Shown: positions 19,501 through 31,748, numbered from the stretch's first letter. The stretch: DNA of 57,301 nucleotides from Rhizophlyctis rosea (GCA_027596075.1 JADGJC010000265.1:1-57301), one strand, 5' to 3'. Numbers and translations: made by a program. Notes: generated by a model not told the origin, from the sequence alone.

Positions 19501-21942
19501 GTCTGCCCGTTTTCGGCGGCAGTGTGTATATCTGCCGAAAGCCTATTGACAGCAAGCGCTAATCAGCACCAAACACCTTCCCAAATCGAACTTGTCCGCA
19601 AAACACTCACCTTTACTATACATTACATCCAAATATCTATTGAACTCACTCATGTTCCAATTTTTCCACCATGCGCTGCCCCAATCTGTCAGTGGAGGCG
19701 GCAGCCTTAGCTCGCTCAGTCGCAAGTTATCGGTATTAACTTTCCATGCCGCAGGTGAGAACACGTGGCCGGGAATGGCGTACAGGACGTTGTTGGTGTA
19801 TACTAAGCTTTTGACTACCGCTTCCATCTGCCTAGGAGTTGTTGGTTAGCAATATGATCAACAACGTACAAGGGGGGAGAAGGTCCCACATCCAATGCCG
19901 GGTCGAATCTGAGCAGAGGACATGAATCATGAATTACAACACAAGGCATGAGAAGCACCTAACACATGTACATACCCGGTAGTTCTATAATCTGGTGATG
20001 TTGTCATGACATGTTCTCAGTTAGCGACGCAAATTACGCTAATAACATCATGGCAAGTTCTACATACATTTCAAAGCAGACTCGCCTGTGCTCAGAAATG
20101 AATCAGTTATTGTTCATCAAAAGAGTGCTCTGATCCAAAGTCCGACGCTTGTACACACTCAATGGCTGCAGCACAGCTTTCTGATCTTTCAAAATCCCCA
20201 GTTCAGAATCAGTAAACAAGACAACGTCTGGACAAAGCCATCGTTCCGCATTCGTTGAGCAGTTGAAGTCAACCTTAGCGACGGCTTGAAAATCTAATGG
20301 GGCGACAAGTCAATTTCCCATCCACTCTCTGCACCCAGCTTCACCCCCAAAACTCACTTCGGAGGTAATCGTTAGGACCCCAATACTTCAACGGAATCTG
20401 CTGTCGCACATAGACCACCACATTAATTCCATCCCGATCCCGCTTGATCTTGACATAAGTCGCAAATGCAGCGAGGTAGAGATTTAGATTATCTTGGTAG
20501 AACGGTGCCCAGATGTACAAGATTGTTTTGGCAGTCGCCATGTTGCCGATAATGTAAAAGTCGCCGTTGAATACCGCTGGGGTAGAGACTTTTCAGTTGA
20601 TGGGTGAGAGAAACTGAATTTGTATGAGATCAGAACTTACTGCAAGCGTATAGAGGCGTCGGGTAATCTATGGCGTTGAACGTCATGGTGGGTGCCTGAT
20701 TGCATACCGTAAGTCTCGTTTCTTGGTAGGAGAGGATCGAAACAAGCATACATACACCGTAATCTCCACCCCACATATTGTCAATAAGGAGATTGTTCTC
20801 TTCATATTGAATCCCAACCGACAGGTTCATAGGGACTGCACCAGTCGTCGTACTACGTATTTCAATTTGAGCAGAAGATCAAAGGAGAAAAGGTTCATGT
20901 TACATACTCTCGCCATGCATGTATTGATATATCATTAAGATTCGAGACTGTGAGGGAATGTTGATGAGGGAAATCATACCAACTATCTCCTTGCGATACT
21001 TACAGCCCCGTCTAGCCGGAGCGTAGCACGACCATTGTGGAAACACGCCAGTATCTGGTCGAAATGAATCATTCGAAGTCACAAACTGTAATCCGTCATT
21101 GCTGAGCTGTGTCGGTACACCATTGACATAATAAGGTGGAGTGACGTAGCGAGGCGCAAGGACAAAGTCGGCGGGCTGTATGAGAAAAAAGCAAGTCAGG
21201 CAATATCAAGTCATTTCTCGGGCCATTGCGAAAATGATAACATCTAAAATTGATACATACATTCCCCAAGTACGCGAAAACATAGTAAACGGTACCGTTA
21301 GTCTGTCAAAACACACATCCACGTAAGTAGTTCCTCTCAATGATGAACATCACAATCAAGATATCACATACCCCAGGAGGAGTCTTGATAAGAACGGACC
21401 TGAACTCCGCATTCGCCGTGCCATAAGTAGTGTAATAAGAGTCCAGATCGATAGTAAACGTATTCCAGGCATTCAAACTCATTTGCGACACCCCAGCAGC
21501 AGATGGAAGCGGTTTCTCATTCGTTGAAGCAGCACTGGAAGTACTGAGATCAAAGTAGAGTTGATCAAGGGTCGAGTTTGATGACTAAGTTCGAGTGTGA
21601 GCGCGCAGGTTTTCTTGAAAAAAGATCATCGGTGATCAGACTTACGAATATATTCACCGTCAGGGTTTTATAGGTCGAATTACTGCTTGACACGTAAGGT
21701 GTTGACACGGCGCGCATCTCGAATGCGTCCCATGAGCCTTCTCCAACCACTTGGTAGACCTCGGCCAGGAGGGGATACGATGAGGGCAACGGTGCAGGGT
21801 AGGCGGATGGAGCGATGACTTGATGTGACTGAGCCCAGCTCCAATCCTCGAAATGATTAATATAGTTGCATTTGAGGAAGTTGGCAAAGGTAGGTCCGGT
21901 GAAGTAAATGACCACGAGGTCGAATAACCAAAGCCGCTGCAT
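16516..21942 (-). CDS. class C GPCR with solute-binding ectodomain
   Basis: Start ATG at 21942 in a CACCATGC context, then a signal peptide (MQRLWLFDLVVIYFTG). Exons in transcript order end to start on the minus strand: 21942-21646, 21584-21372, 21302-21261, 21175-21004, 20947-20908, 20852-20756, 20695-20641, 20576-20358, 20293-20159, 20085-20068, 19991-19976, 19908-19890, 19827-19611, 19542-19462, 19393-19106, 19043-18808, 18752-18719, 18652-18579, 18474-18391, 18323-17978, 17914-17834, 17775-17590, 17538-17420, 17329-17266, 17201-17121, an unresolved stretch, and about 16942-16516. Residues 1-250 form a beta-rich, Ser/Thr-rich region; about 306-720 look like a type 2 periplasmic solute-binding domain (PDVVLFTDSELGILK, LVYTNNVLYAIPGHVF); 780 onward is 7TM_3, with WYRNTEVIRAA after TM1, SYRIDRIF after TM3, TRNV and FNES around TM5-6, and FAVPKLL after TM7. 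The Ser/Gly-rich tail is cytoplasmic. It is probably a surface chemoreceptor for a sugar or similar solute. Confidence 0.82.
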
Positions 21943-24300
21943 GGTGGGTGTTGCACGATTACTTCCAAGAGCGGGAACTGTGCACGTCAAAAAGACCAGT
22001 GCAAGCTAGACATGTGTGTGTTTCATTGGGATTGGATTCCGCTGAATTGCGCCAATTCGTGTGCGCACGATGAGATGTTCAACAAACAGTCAGTTGTGCT
22101 TGTATGTGGAGAGCCAGGACAAAAGGAGATGACATTTTCCAAAGAACGTCGTATCTGGGCATAAACCGCATTCACGATCAATGAGGATACTAACGATCTG
22201 ATCGGTGAGTCAACTTGCTGTCACGACGCCTCTTTTCATTTCAGGAACTCTTTTCGGCCCGCAACCATGAATTCAAACTATCGTGTACAGTGATGTCGAT
22301 TGCGATGGGTCTTCCGTCTTTTCAGCTGGAGAACTGAACTTTGGCTTACGTCACCTTCTGCTTCACGTGGGTCCTATAACCGGATGCCCATCCTTTGGTG
22401 GTGCGCAATCATGAAGGAAGACATTTATACGCCTGAGAGATGCCTGTGAATCAACGACGCCGACGCTTCGCGCATCAGAACTTGATGTGCCATTATAGGT
22501 GTACGAAGGCAGTAGGGTTTTGCCCGCCGGCGTCGTATCTTCGAAATCTAATCTGCAATTTGCTGCTCATGCAGAGAACGAAACCTGCCCTCCCCCAGAC
22601 GAAAGCGACACAAAGGGAATAGCGGCCGAACGTACTGAATGTCGCTTTCTTGTTGAGAACTTCTACCCTCCCATTCACATTTTGAACACCTCGGATTCCT
22701 GAAGTTCGCAAATCATCCAATGCTGTTTTGATACGATTTGAGGTACCTCCCTCCTATGATGCATGTGTCTTCTTCACAACTCCGGGCCACTGAGTGCTTA
22801 GCTCCAAGCGCATCACAAGCTGCTGCATTACGTACATTTTGTTACAATTTATTTCTCTTTTTCCATGTCCGATTTTTCGGTGAATTGATTCCAGGTCATA
22901 GCTCAACCAGCAACCCAACCAACTGAGTTGGGGGCGAGCGAACTTGTTCAGGACAGAACTTAGCAACGTTTGCAGATGCGGTCTCAGGGTTTCCCCGACT
23001 TGCCGCAAAGTATGATGATAGTGTGACGCACAATCCTTTTTTTGCTATCTTAATCTCAACAATTGCAGCTCACGTCCAAGTCTCATTAGGGAATGATGAC
23101 GGTTAGCTTCATTGAATTGATTGAGCCCCACCATCTGTCAAGACTTCCCTTGAATCGGAGGAGTGAGTGCACTGCGTCATATTCTAAGGGGGAACACTGG
23201 GAACAAACTGACTTGGAAGTAATCACGCCTGTCAAATGCTCGCACAGATTTTACGGCTCCACACTTCAGGTCAAGTCCTGTGCGATGTGCTGACTTGTAC
23301 CCCCGCTATTCCAGTGTCCTTTTTTCGTCAATCCACCTCATCACCCTTCGTCCCTCACTATTTTCCTGCTCGGAAAAAAGAACCGTTCGGCATCAGCAAC
23401 AAATCAAACATGAACCAATCACTGAATGGGTCACCCTCACAACGGAAACATCGATGCATACAACGGATTACTGCAACATGTTGAAGGTCTCTAGCCCGGC
23501 TGTGGCCTTATCTGGCAAACTTCGCAATGTGAGTCCATTGATATTGTTTGTCATCGCACCCTGCTAGCTACCGCCATCTCATTTAAAGCCCGGCAAATAC
23601 TTTACATGGACAAGTGCCCATCGGTTGTAAATTTGATACCAATACCACGCATAAGACACTAGCAAAAAGATATATTCTCACCTCCACGCGGGTCAGCGGA
23701 GGGAAAGTCATCACGATATTATCGTGTCAACATCAGTTGCTGGAACTTCTCTCGCTCATGTATACTCGTAACTTTTCAAATAACCTGCCCTTTCCCAATC
23801 CGTTCTGCCGAAGTTTACCTTTGTTGCCATGTCTTCTGCTTGTAATAGATCTCCCATAGAAGGACGCGGGACATTGTAATGCGGCCAACTGCCCCCATCA
23901 ACTGTACATGGTTCAACGTTTTTTTTTTTTGGTGCCAACACTTGTCAGATTACCATCGATGTGGCCATATTTCAAGAATTGAATATCAAAAAAAAAAAAC
24001 GGACTACCGTATGAAGGATCTGGCAATTCAGAAAGACTGGTCGGAATTCAGGAGCCACCAGGCAATGGGGGACAACTTGACACAGATTTTTCGTCGCAAG
24101 GGCACATGCAAGCATGTATGTTGGGACATAACTATCGCATTCATGTTTGCATACTCGTGTTTACGAAGCAATCAGGTATTCCATATACCGATACCCAAAA
24201 AAACACAAAGCATTCTTCCAAAAAGAATATATACGCAGTAAATCAAAGGAAAGCACCACCCCATATAACCCCACACAACCCCACACAACCACCCCTCCCC
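21943..24300. other. intergenic, no gene seen
   Basis: About 2.4 kb between the start of the GPCR gene and the end of the glycosyltransferase gene. ORFs are short and unlike proteins. A T11 run near 23,920 and an A12 run near 23,990 lie 60 bases apart and could pair. A C-rich CACACAACC repeat occurs at about 24,265-24,300. The part next to 21,942 should hold the GPCR promoter. Confidence 0.5.
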
Positions 24301-26687
24301 TCACTCCCTACAAACATACCTCTCCCCAAAAACCCCACTAACAGCCCCCCTCTTCCCCCTCCCCCCAACAACCCCCTCCTTCAACCAACACCTCCCAACA
24401 TCAAACGTCCAACTGACACACCTCCCCTCATCCCTCTCACACTTCCTCCGACACTCCTCCCCACTCCCACTCGGTACGTCCTTATAATCCCCCCCTTCCC
24501 TATTCACATCCATCTCCATCTCGTTGCTAGCGGGAATGTGCAAGGAGGGACGGAGGTGTTGGAGGATTGCGCCGTAGGTGGTGAGGTTTTGGGAAGGTGT
24601 GTTGTAGAGGTTTTGGATTTGAGAGGGGAGGAGGTGGTGGAAGGTTAGGGGTTTTTCGCAGGGGTCGCGGGGCCAGAATGAGGTTCGGGAGGGTGGGTCG
24701 CCGTGGAAGTGGGCGGCCGGGTGACGGGTGAGGAGGACTCCTGCGTCACGGAGACATAATGCAGTCCTCACATCACCCGCCCAGCAGTCTCGATATTTCG
24801 TGATGCATTTTTGCAGGTGAGGCGGATCGGTAAGGAGTTCCAACGCCGCGCGAGACATGAGGATACCGGAACCGCCGTGGGCAAAGAGTGGGCCGTCGCC
24901 CATTTTGCGGACGTCGTCGCAGCCGGTGAAGATGTTGGGCGCGCCGAAGTAGAGGGGTGTGGTGGGGTCTTCGGTTGAGGTGAAGTGGGCGAGGTTTTGG
25001 GGGAAGACGTATGTGTCTGATAGTAGGGATTTGCATTAGAATAAAGGAAAATCAAATAGGTAAGCCTCCAAACCCACTCAAACAAAACCAACCCACCATC
25101 ATCAATCATCAAAAACCACTCCACACCCTCTCCCTCACTCCCATCCAAAAACTTCCTCCTCATCTCCCCAAACCCAGGCAAATTCTTATGCGCATCCGCC
25201 TGCCACCCCTTATTATTCTTATCAACAACCACCCTCTCCTCTCCAGGTTTCATCCCCTTCAACTGATCCTCCATCTCCTTCTTCCAATACTCCGCCATGA
25301 AACTCGGGCCCTTCGTGTCCGGTGACGCGTTGCCGTTGTGCGGGGTGTAGACGTCGATGACGGGGTAGGGGCCGACGCTGGAGGAGTCTTCGGCGATGAG
25401 GAGGAGGTGCGGGGCGTTGTGGAGGAAGGTGAGGAGTTGGATGGGGATGCGGGTTAGGGCTATGTCGTGGCCGGTTTTGAGGGCTATGGCGATGTTGGAG
25501 AGGGGGTGGCGGGTGGGTGGGGGCGGGGTGGGGTTGGGTGGGGCGGGTGGTGCGAGAGGAGGTGGTTGTGGGTTTTGTGCTGGTTGTGGTTGAGGGGTGT
25601 CTTGGACGTTGTCGGAGTTTTGATTTGGCGCAGGAGGGGGTTGTTGTGCGGCTTTCTGTGGGTCGGAGTCGGAAATCTGGTCCAAGGCGTCTTGTACGGC
25701 TGCTTGATGATCTCCCGCTTGTGCACCTTGTCCGTCGGCCTGTGGATGTTTGGCGGCGGGGTCCTCAATTTTGGCTCTCGCAGCTCCCGAACCGGCGCCC
25801 ATCTCACCCTCAACGCCTCCGTGCTGTTTGGTCGGGTCAGGGACATGGTTGCCGGCTTTGAGCGGGGCAACATTCTCGATTGGAGGTGCGTTGTTGCCGC
25901 TTGCGTTGTTTGGTCCCTTCACCGCCTCGTTCACGACCTGATCTTGTTTCCGAACAGGGGCATCATCCGCTGGAGCACCAGAACCAGCACCCACCGCCAC
26001 ATCCGCATTCTTAGGAACCATCTCCCCATTGACGACACCGCCCTTGACGGGTACTTCATGCACTGATCCCTTTTGTGCGGCATCGGCTGCAACGTCTGCT
26101 GCGCCATCTGCCAGTTCATCAACCTCAGCTTTACCGGCCGCCGCTCTTTTGTTTGCATCAACGCCAACACCGATTGGAGCGTTATCAACGACTTCCACCG
26201 GAACTTCCCCGTCTCCATCCTCTGCAGACTCATTGCTCGCCTCTTTCCCAGCTCTACCAATATCTCCTTCCATCTTAACCTTACCGCCAGCGCCATTCGC
26301 ATCAGCATTCGCTTCGCTTAGCGCCCCATCATTCTCTTTGACCCCACCACCTCCCTGCTTCCCATTCACCACTCCCGAATTTTCAACGTCATCCGACAGC
26401 ACATCCAACCTTCTCAACTCATCCCCATCCTCTCTCCCACTCCATCCATCCCACCGACTGACGCCATCTCCCCACGCGGTACCGTCCCTCTTCCCAAACC
26501 TCGTCACGGCGATCAACACAATCACCATGACCGCAATGATAACCAGACGGTTCTTGAACCATGGCTTTAGAAACGCGCTCTTATGGTGTGCTGGGTATTT
26601 GAAAGGTGTGTATGGGCGGTGGTGGTGGGAGGAGCGGGTTGCGGGGCCGGGAAGGAGCGGGGAAGAGGTGAAGAGGGAGGAGGGCAT
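24301..26687 (-). CDS. GT31/fringe-like glycosyltransferase with PAN-like tail
   Basis: Two exons (26687-25097 and 25016-24301) joined over an 80-base intron in phase 1 give 768 residues. A basic N-terminus precedes one signal-anchor helix (about residues 47-62, RLVIIAVMVIVLIAV), so it is a type II Golgi protein. A long, low-complexity Ala/Gly/Asp/Pro stem follows (65-395). The catalytic domain begins about 396; splicing creates the metal-binding DDD in WFLMIDDDTYVF, followed by YFGAPNIFTGC, and then HGGSGILMSRAAL, all typical of family 31 beta-1,3-glycosyltransferases (fringe and core-1 relatives). The last 50 residues hold CRRKCERDEGRCVSW...CWLK, a PAN/apple-like Cys pattern. It probably extends or branches O-linked glycans with a UDP-sugar donor; donor and acceptor cannot be read from sequence. 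Confidence 0.82.
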
Positions 26688-29029
26688 TGTTTGTGGAGGG
26701 TGAGGAGATGAACGCTATGTGGGGCGAGTCCGTGGTGCGCTTACAGTGAAGCTGCTTCAATGGATTGTGTGTTACCGGTAGAAAAGTATAAGGGGAGCAA
26801 GACGAACGAGGTAAGAACTTTTTCAACAACTTCGCTCCGACGTTCAGCTATGTACGTGAGTCAAAGGGGATACAGCCAAGTGAGCGCAGACAAGATAGAA
26901 GATCAGATCAAGAGGCGCCAGAGGCGAGCTTTGTGAAGTAAGCTACCAGCCTGATGGCAGCCGATGGAAATGACGGATTAGTAGGAAAGGTAGACAAGTG
27001 CAACTGTGATGGGGGGATGGGAGTTTGTGGCGATGCGGAGATGCACGCATACAAGCTACTATACCTGATGATGTGTCATGTAAATATCTGTGGGTGGTAT
27101 GAAGTTGTATGACCAGCACTGCCCACATCTGCCCGCGTGTCTCTGACGGGCTTGCTCAATAGGTGTGTCAAACGGAGCCAGTGATTGAGGAGGTGTCAAG
27201 CTGATCGACTTTGAGCTGGTGGGGGATTGAACTTGTATGTCTCACCGCGCGCCGCCCTGCGCCACACAATCATCTTACATCATCATCAAATCACTAATTA
27301 ATCATATTTCATTCATCACATATGCGATCACACAGCATGCATTCCCCTAAAAAAAAAGAATGGGGGTGACACTGGTGACCTTCATGCAAAGGAAACAACG
27401 ACACCTCGTCTTCAAGTTGTTCTTTCACAGTTGTCACTGTGCCTCTTTGACAATTTTGACCATACAATGACGATGCAGCGTGAAAGTGCACGCAGATAAG
27501 TAGGAGAGATTATCATGAAGATCAATCCAAACGGATGATGTATGCGTCGCGTTAGACCAAGTGCCAGCTATTCAAAGCTGTCAAATGGCTTTGAGCTGGC
27601 CTCCGTGATTGTCGCAGTGAAGAGACAAATTTGATCACCCCACAGTAGTCATCGAGTTGTGCACACCCATTGGCTCTGTTGTTGCGACCGTGAACGAGGT
27701 GAGGATCACCGTCACTTTCAACGCATTCAGGTACTGGACAGAGCCACTTATTATTTGCATCTGGTGATAGAGTCAAATGGCTGAATGCACCGAGGTCCCA
27801 CTGTCAAGCGTTGATGGAAGCACGCGCAAGTTCACCAAGGTAGAAATGGTAGGGACAAAAAGAAAGGCAGAATAAACTCCGGAAAACATCGACGGTGGTC
27901 TGACCGTAGCCATGCAACTCATGTGGATCAACCCCCGCGTCTTGCACGTTTCTTGACCATTTGATACAGACCGGTTCGATCACCTGTGTTTGAATGGTAC
28001 AAACTTTCTGATATTCTGTGACAGGTATGCGATAGAGTTGGTACACTCTGATGCGTTGCCGGAATTGAGTCCGCGGGAGGTGATTGCTTCAGCGTGTTAG
28101 GGTTTTGGGAGCGGCGGCAAGTAAATTCCATACTGCAGTATTTACTGATGTCTTAGGTCACGCGCATGTTGAGCGCACAATCCAAGATTGGACTTTGGAA
28201 TCAAAATTGCTTTGGTCAGACGCGTCGACTAGGGCTGAAGTAGTATGATTTGATCTATGGTGAGAAGGAACTGAGTGAACTGCAGACCTGTGGGACTCCT
28301 ATGTTATCTTCCACTAGGACTCACATTCACAAACCATACGACTTGTTATTCGTACTGAGACAAAAGAGCCGGATTGCACCCAGAGTTTATTGGGGGACAA
28401 TCAAACCGGCCGAAGTCATTCTCGGCAGGAGCAAAAGACCATTCAGAGCTGGTAAAAAAACGATTGTGTAAGAATTCGCGCCAATGCCACCTATTCGATA
28501 TCGACTCAAACGGGGCGTCCCGCTACCATATTGGGGTGTTGAGCAGATGGGTACGGACTGTTGAGATTGATCGTCTACGTTCCGGCTCTCATTTCTTTCC
28601 AAAAGCGCAAAGTCATCTGCACACATTTTGCACGCCAAAAGTCTCCTATGCCACTCTGACTTGTTTGTTTCAGACAGAAGTCAATGTTTCCTCAACACGA
28701 GCATATATCGACAAAAAGAGAACAAACACTCGGTCGCACCTCCCATGGAAGAGGCAATGCAGTTCGGGCATTGCGACTCACTGTCTTCCGATTGCATCGC
28801 GTTTGGTTATGAAAAAAAATAATTGTACGGAATCAATGTCCGATACTTCAATAATGACATGATCAACTTGAAGAGACTTCAAAGCCTAACAGTTGTATTA
28901 TATTGAGACGGCTTTAGTACTAGGGTACTAAATAAGGTTTATACGCACTTGCATTTACAAGGATCTATCATTATTAAAGAACAGCGGGGTATCTACTCCT
29001 GCCAAAACCGATCCAAATCCCAAACCGCC
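26688..29029. other. intergenic, no gene seen
   Basis: About 2.3 kb between the start of the glycosyltransferase and the stop of the BTB gene. Only short ORFs, several on both strands, none with a recognisable motif or consistent splice structure. A GTCAAATGGCT-type motif recurs at about 27,582 and 27,772. Promoter of the glycosyltransferase is expected just above 26,687. Confidence 0.5.
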
Positions 29030-29935
29030 CTATCTTCCACTCTCAAACCGACAAACACTCAGCGCAGCCCCCATCAACACCTTATAATCCCCCTCCCCAA
29101 CCTCCTTATGATGCCCCACCCAAACCTGCACAAACCACAACGCATGAAACGCACACGTAGCAGCCTGCTCCCTATCCTCATAAAAACTATAGTGATAACT
29201 CTCAACCCCCCACGCACCCCTCATCACCCGCGCACACAACTCCGCACTCCCAATAGCCTTCGCAATACTGCTAACCATCTCGCCGTTCATCTCGTTGTTA
29301 TTGGAGGCTTTGCGGACTTGTTGGACTAGGAAGGGGATGCCCATTTCTATTAGTTCTGGGTGGGAGCGGGATTGGAGGGCTGTGAAGAGGGGGGTGGAGA
29401 GGGTGGGGGATTGGGAGAGGGTTTCGAGGGTTGTGCGGAGGGAGGTTTCGACTATTCTGCAGGCGTCTTCTAGGGAGAGGTATTTTAGGGATTCGAAGAG
29501 GTCGAGGCGTTCTTCGAAGTCTGCGGACTGTGGTGGTGGGGGATGGAAGTTAGTGTGTTTTGTGGGGTGTGGGATGGGGGTGGAATGTGGGATCGGTACC
29601 AGAGCTAATGCTCCTCCATAGATGTACTCCAAAATGCATTTCATGACTTTTGGTTGGATGGTGGGCAACTTGATGCTGTTGGTTTTGCCTTCCACCCAAT
29701 CGCCTGATAGGGCCTTCTCGAAGAAGACGCAACGGAGATTGAGGATTAAACTATTGTCGATGGGAAGGAGTTGAGCTCTCACGCTTGATGGCAGGACATA
29801 TAAACGTGCGCACCTGTGAGCTTGGATGACAGTCTCGTCTGGGCCCAACAGGAGCTGCACATCCGCTGAAGTGCCATTAGTTAAAAGCCATAGCAAGGAG
29901 TCGTTGACGTGCCGTTGCAAGGTGGTGTCCACCAT
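29030..29935 (-). CDS. BTB/POZ domain protein
   Basis: Start chosen at the ATG at 29935 because the context GCGCCATGG is strong and the BTB domain begins soon after. Exons 29935-29814, 29750-29600 and 29527-29030 give 256 residues; both introns (63 and 72 bases) are multiples of three, so the unspliced frame is also open, but splicing restores the canonical order. Residues about 20-95 form the BTB fold: TSADVQLLLG, then AHSLILNLRCVFFEKALSGDW formed across the first splice, then ILEYIYGGALAL. The rest is helical, like the BACK region. Such proteins dimerise and often recruit targets to cullin-3 ligases; no Kelch repeats are present. There is no clear second functional domain. Confidence 0.75.
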   Translation of the reverse strand: MVDTTLQRHVNDSLLWLLTNGTSADVQLLLGPDETVIQAHRCARLYVLPSSVRAQLLPIDNSLILNLRCVFFEKALSGDWVEGKTNSIKLPTIQPKVMKCILEYIYGGALALVPIPHSTPIPHPTKHTNFHPPPPQSADFEERLDLFESLKYLSLEDACRIVETSLRTTLETLSQSPTLSTPLFTALQSRSHPELIEMGIPFLVQQVRKASNNNEMNGEMVSSIAKAIGSAELCARVMRGAWGVESYHYSFYEDREQAATCAFHALWFVQVWVGHHKEVGEGDYKVLMGAALSVCRFESGR

Positions 29936-30662
29936 GGCGCCGGAGTTGAGGGGGCCGACAGCGGTCTGATGGAGACGACGAATCAGAAAAATGGGAATCA
30001 AAGCCACTGCTATGAGTTCCCATATACCACCACTACATCCGCGGGGTCGCGTATCCGGTTGCTGACAGACTGAAAGAGGGTGAGACATTAAGACGGTCTA
30101 CGTTTAAAGTTCATAGCGTCGGTACATACCAACATGGTCTGAAGCGTTCAAATCAGTTTTTGTCGCAAATGCACGTGAGCTTAGATGTGGAAATCGACGG
30201 AATCCAATTGGAATGAGGTCACTACTTATTGAATGGGCAGGCTGAGATGGAGCGCGGATGTGAAGGGAAGCAGGAAACAAAACCTGCGACCTCATTTGCA
30301 GAAATGCCGCTACGGCACCTCGGATGCAGGAGGTGGATCCCTAGAACCTAAAACAAATCCGCTTGGTCCATCATCTCCTTTTCTGGGGATTGTTTCTCCT
30401 ACTCCTCCGACCCCCGCCAGTCCCGTCTCCGACATTGGAAGCCCACCACGCACCCGACCAGAATCGCTTATCAACCGTGCCACAAGGGGCCTACTGCGCC
30501 TCACATATAAACATCGTGGCGTGAGTATGTCCATATCGGGTTAGATGGGAATTCCCCAACCCTTTGCGCCTGTTGGCTGCTTTCCCACGGACCAAAGTCA
30601 TCGTCTCCACATCACATCCTTGCACAAGCTGCCCGTCGTTGCGGCACTTCAATAACTCTTGC
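29936..30662. other. divergent spacer between BTB and NMO-like genes
   Basis: About 730 bases between two divergent starts. A plus-strand ORF at about 30,233-30,544 reads a Pro/Ser-rich chain and could be an upstream exon of the next gene, but no splice is compelling. Both promoters should lie here. Confidence 0.4.
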
Positions 30663-31748
30663 ATGATGTCGTCACGTCTCCAAACACGTCTAACAACCCT
30701 CCTCAACAACCTCCACTCAATATTCTGTCCGCCTATGGCAGGCGCGTCCTTGGGCACGCTGGCGGGGGCAACAGCTGAAGCGGGGGGGTGTTGGGTTTCT
30801 TGCTGTTGGTATGTCACCATCCTGCCAAAATTGCTTACAAGATACACGACCGACGCCGAGTGGGTAAAAAGAGAGTCGGCGTTGGCGAAGGAATCTGCCG
30901 GTACTAGCCCGAAGGGAAAAATGGGTATAGGTGTTATTACTTGGGCTGAGAAGTATCCGGCGGTTGTGGAGGCGGTTAGGTATTGGGGTGTGAGCTGGAG
31001 GTGGTTTGGTTGTCGGCTCGTACCACCATTCTGGAATGGTGCTCTGTCGTTTGGTCTTGCGGACAAAATCTGAAGTGAGATGGTCTCCCCTCAATCTCAT
31101 GAGAGGATGAAACAGCATTTACAGTCATGAGTGGTATCAGCAAAGGGCTTTCGACACCAATGGTACTTGACATCTAGTTTGCCAACCCAACCAACCTCCT
31201 CACACCCTTCGTGCCCGCCTTCCCAAAACACTAATACCTAACCGTGCAAGTGACATCCACCCCCAACGCCCTCACATTCCTCTCTCAACTACCCCCACTC
31301 GGCCCAGACACCCTAGTCCTCCAAGGCACCCAAGCCGGCGGTAAGGGCGCCAAAACCGGAACCGGCAGCCCCCTATCCATCCTCTCAACCGAAACCCTCA
31401 CCACCCTCCTAACCTCATCTACCCACATCCCCATCCTAGCAGCACGAAGCATCACCGCCGGCCACCACATCACCGCATGCCTAGCACTAAGGTGTCCTCC
31501 TTGGCACCGGGTCATCAGCTACGGAGGAATCCGCCATTCATCCAAACACTAAGCACCTTTTTTCACCTGCAACTACGTCTGCGTCCACGGTACGTACCAC
31601 GACGCCGGACCGATTACGCCGGTTGGAGTGGTCGGCGGAATATGGTTTTAGGGTGGTGAGGAATAGGATGGTGGGGGCTGTTAAGGGTGGGGAGGATGTT
31701 GAGGGGTGGAGGTGGGAGGTGGCAGTCGGGGAGGGGATTTCGGGGTGA
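30663..31748 (+). CDS. nitronate monooxygenase-like, frame broken
   Basis: Start at one of two adjacent ATGs (30663 or 30666). Reading gives FCPPMAGASLGTLAGATAEAGG, the N-terminal FMN-site pattern of nitronate monooxygenase/2-nitropropane dioxygenase. A G7 run at 30782-30788 then breaks the frame; removing one G in thought would continue the family pattern GFLAVG. Later parts are AEWVKRESALAK...GIGVITWAEK, an SFG motif near 31,050, VLQGTQAGGKG at about 31,320, PILAARSITAG at about 31,430 and GTGSSATEESAIHP at about 31,510, in the family order. Probable introns lie at about 30,810, 30,970 and 31,080-31,230. Family members oxidise alkyl nitronates with FMN. The gene is either intact with one or two assembly indels or recently broken; exact exons are not resolved. 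Confidence 0.6.

Noticed and set aside
25396..26703. Plus-strand ORFs opposite the glycosyltransferase stem
   Set aside because: They are antisense shadows of the low-complexity GC-rich stem; the minus strand carries signal anchor, catalytic motifs and splice sites.
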